40,996 nucleotides of DNA from CBDBJK01 sp965206395 (GTDB lineage Bacteria > Chloroflexota > Dehalococcoidia > Lucifugimonadales > CATOSD01): assembly GCA_965206395.1 (NCBI GenBank), contig CBDBJK010000024.1:1-40996 (forward strand), given 5' to 3'. A program made the position numbers and the translations under genes. Numbering within the stretch: the stretch's first letter is position 1; each line of letters opens with the position of its first letter. Below the pieces are notes generated by a model that was given only the letters and a program-made list of their open reading frames with translations, made no database searches and was not told where the DNA came from. Positions 40,103 to 40,996 of the stretch are shown piece by piece.

Positions 40103-40996
40103 TTAAATCCCCAGCTTCTGTTTGTATTCAGGGTCGTAGTAAGCCAGACGGCCCTGCTCGACCAGTTCGTCCATGGTCATGGTGGGGGGTGTCTGCGGGT
40201 TCGAAGGCTTATCGGCTACGATACCAGCCTCCTCCAACGCGTTGTACCGCGCCTCGTCATAGCCCAGGATACCCTGGAGAATTTCCCGGTTGTGCTGTCC
40301 CAATTGCGGGGCTGGCTTTTTGATGGAAATAGGCGTCTTGCTGAGACCCCAGGGGCGGCCTATGAGCACTCGTTTCCCCATTTGAGTGTCCTCCGGGTAC
40401 TCGACCTTTTCCAGGAACTCGCGAGACCAGAGGTGTTTGTTCAGGTTCGTGTCTCTGGAATCGAACACAGGCCCGGCAGGAACTCCCTCTCCCTGAAGTC
40501 GCTCCATGAGGTCGAACTTCTTGAGGGTTTTTGTCCACTCGGATATGATGCCGTCAAGCTCGTCGTGGTTCTTGGCGCGGCTGAGACTTGTGGCAAATCG
40601 TGAGTCTTGAGCCAGTTCTGGTTTGCCCATGACGCGGCACAACGACGCCCATTCCTCGTCGTCTCCCACTGAAATTACGCACCACTGGTCGTCGCCGTCG
40701 CAGGGATAGCAGCCTTGAGGAACGCGCCAGGGATGTCGATTCCCCATGCGTTCCCCTAACCGGCCGTTGGCTATCCAGTCCATGATGTACTCGCTAGTGG
40801 TATAGCATCCTAGCTGATACATGCCGATGTCTATCCAGAGGCCCTTTCCGGTGCGGTTCCGGTGCCGCAACGCAAGGGCGATGCCCAGAAGGGCAGACCA
40901 GCAGGCGAGGAAGTCCACGTAGGACTGGCCCGCCTTGGAGGGGATGTCGCCCCTGTATCCGGTGATGTGCGTCAGCCCGTGTGTGGACTCTTGTGT
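40103..40996 (-). CDS. CaiB/BaiF family (class III) CoA-transferase, C-terminal part (5' end outside window)
   Basis: The frame stays open to the window edge (298 codons including the stop), so the N-terminal part is missing. GYRGDIPSKAGQSYVDFLACWSALLGIALALRHRNRTGKGLWIDIGMYQ and GNRHPWRVPQGCYPCDGDDQWCVISVGDDEEW are the family's large-domain motifs. The C-terminal RPWGLSKTPISIKKPAPQLGQHNREIL is also typical. It moves CoA between carboxylic acids by an Asp-anhydride mechanism; the catalytic Asp is upstream of the window. First visible gene of the minus-strand catabolic group. Confidence 0.92.
   Translation of the reverse strand, partial: TQESTHGLTHITGYRGDIPSKAGQSYVDFLACWSALLGIALALRHRNRTGKGLWIDIGMYQLGCYTTSEYIMDWIANGRLGERMGNRHPWRVPQGCYPCDGDDQWCVISVGDDEEWASLCRVMGKPELAQDSRFATSLSRAKNHDELDGIISEWTKTLKKFDLMERLQGEGVPAGPVFDSRDTNLNKHLWSREFLEKVEYPEDTQMGKRVLIGRPWGLSKTPISIKKPAPQLGQHNREILQGILGYDEARYNALEEAGIVADKPSNPQTPPTMTMDELVEQGRLAYYDPEYKQKLGI

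Overview
This window is a chromosomal segment, probably from a member of the Chloroflexota (Dehalococcoidia / SAR202-like). That is an inference from gene content. An rsmH-ftsA-ftsZ division block has no peptidoglycan (mur) genes. Ribonucleotide reduction uses a B12-dependent enzyme with NrdR. Several exported proteins carry long Thr/Pro-rich spacers. CoA-linked catabolic genes (CaiB, MmgE/PrpD, HMG-CoA-lyase-like, MaoC-like) are abundant. No ribosomal RNA gene is present to settle the taxonomy.

Layout. 1-2.1 kb: the 3' end of a thermolysin-like (M4) protease with a membrane-tail-like C-terminus, its emfourin-type inhibitor gene, and a frameshifted Eis-like acetyltransferase. 2.2-5.0 kb: a visibly more AT-rich island holding a Nal1-like serine protease split by a decayed IS5-family element, followed by a small protein resembling the protease's own N-terminal domain. 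5.1-7.4 kb: a CoA-transferase and a Thr/Pro-rich secreted protein. 7.4-16.8 kb: two almost identical IS5-type elements in opposite orientation bracket an ICL/PEP-mutase-family enzyme, a DUF169 protein, trmD-moaB, rsmH-ftsA-ftsZ and two unusual tRNA genes. 16.8-23.3 kb: a dead helix-turn-helix gene, nrdR, nrdJ, pdxA, proC-yggT and a DUF167 gene. 23.3-30.8 kb: two SDR genes (one lacking its catalytic residues), birA, a Phd antitoxin gene coupled to an L-2-hydroxyglutarate oxidase gene, an HtrA-like protease, a BrkB-like membrane protein and an alpha/beta hydrolase. 31-35.3 kb: a peptide-type ABC importer (binding protein plus two permeases, no ATPase) preceded by a 38-codon ORF. 35.4-41 kb: a minus-strand group of CoA-ester catabolism genes running off the right edge.

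The most unusual items are: (a) two adjacent class II (long variable arm) tRNA genes that both fold with a GUG (His) anticodon; (b) the clean IS interruption of the Nal1-like protease, whose frame is restored when the element and one TA are removed; (c) the inverted IS pair around the division genes; (d) an SDR with Tyr and Lys of the active site replaced; (e) an antitoxin gene without a toxin whose stop codon overlaps the start of a metabolic oxidase; and (f) a family of nested palindromic repeats in intergenic regions.

All family assignments come from reading motifs by eye. No database search or folding program was run.
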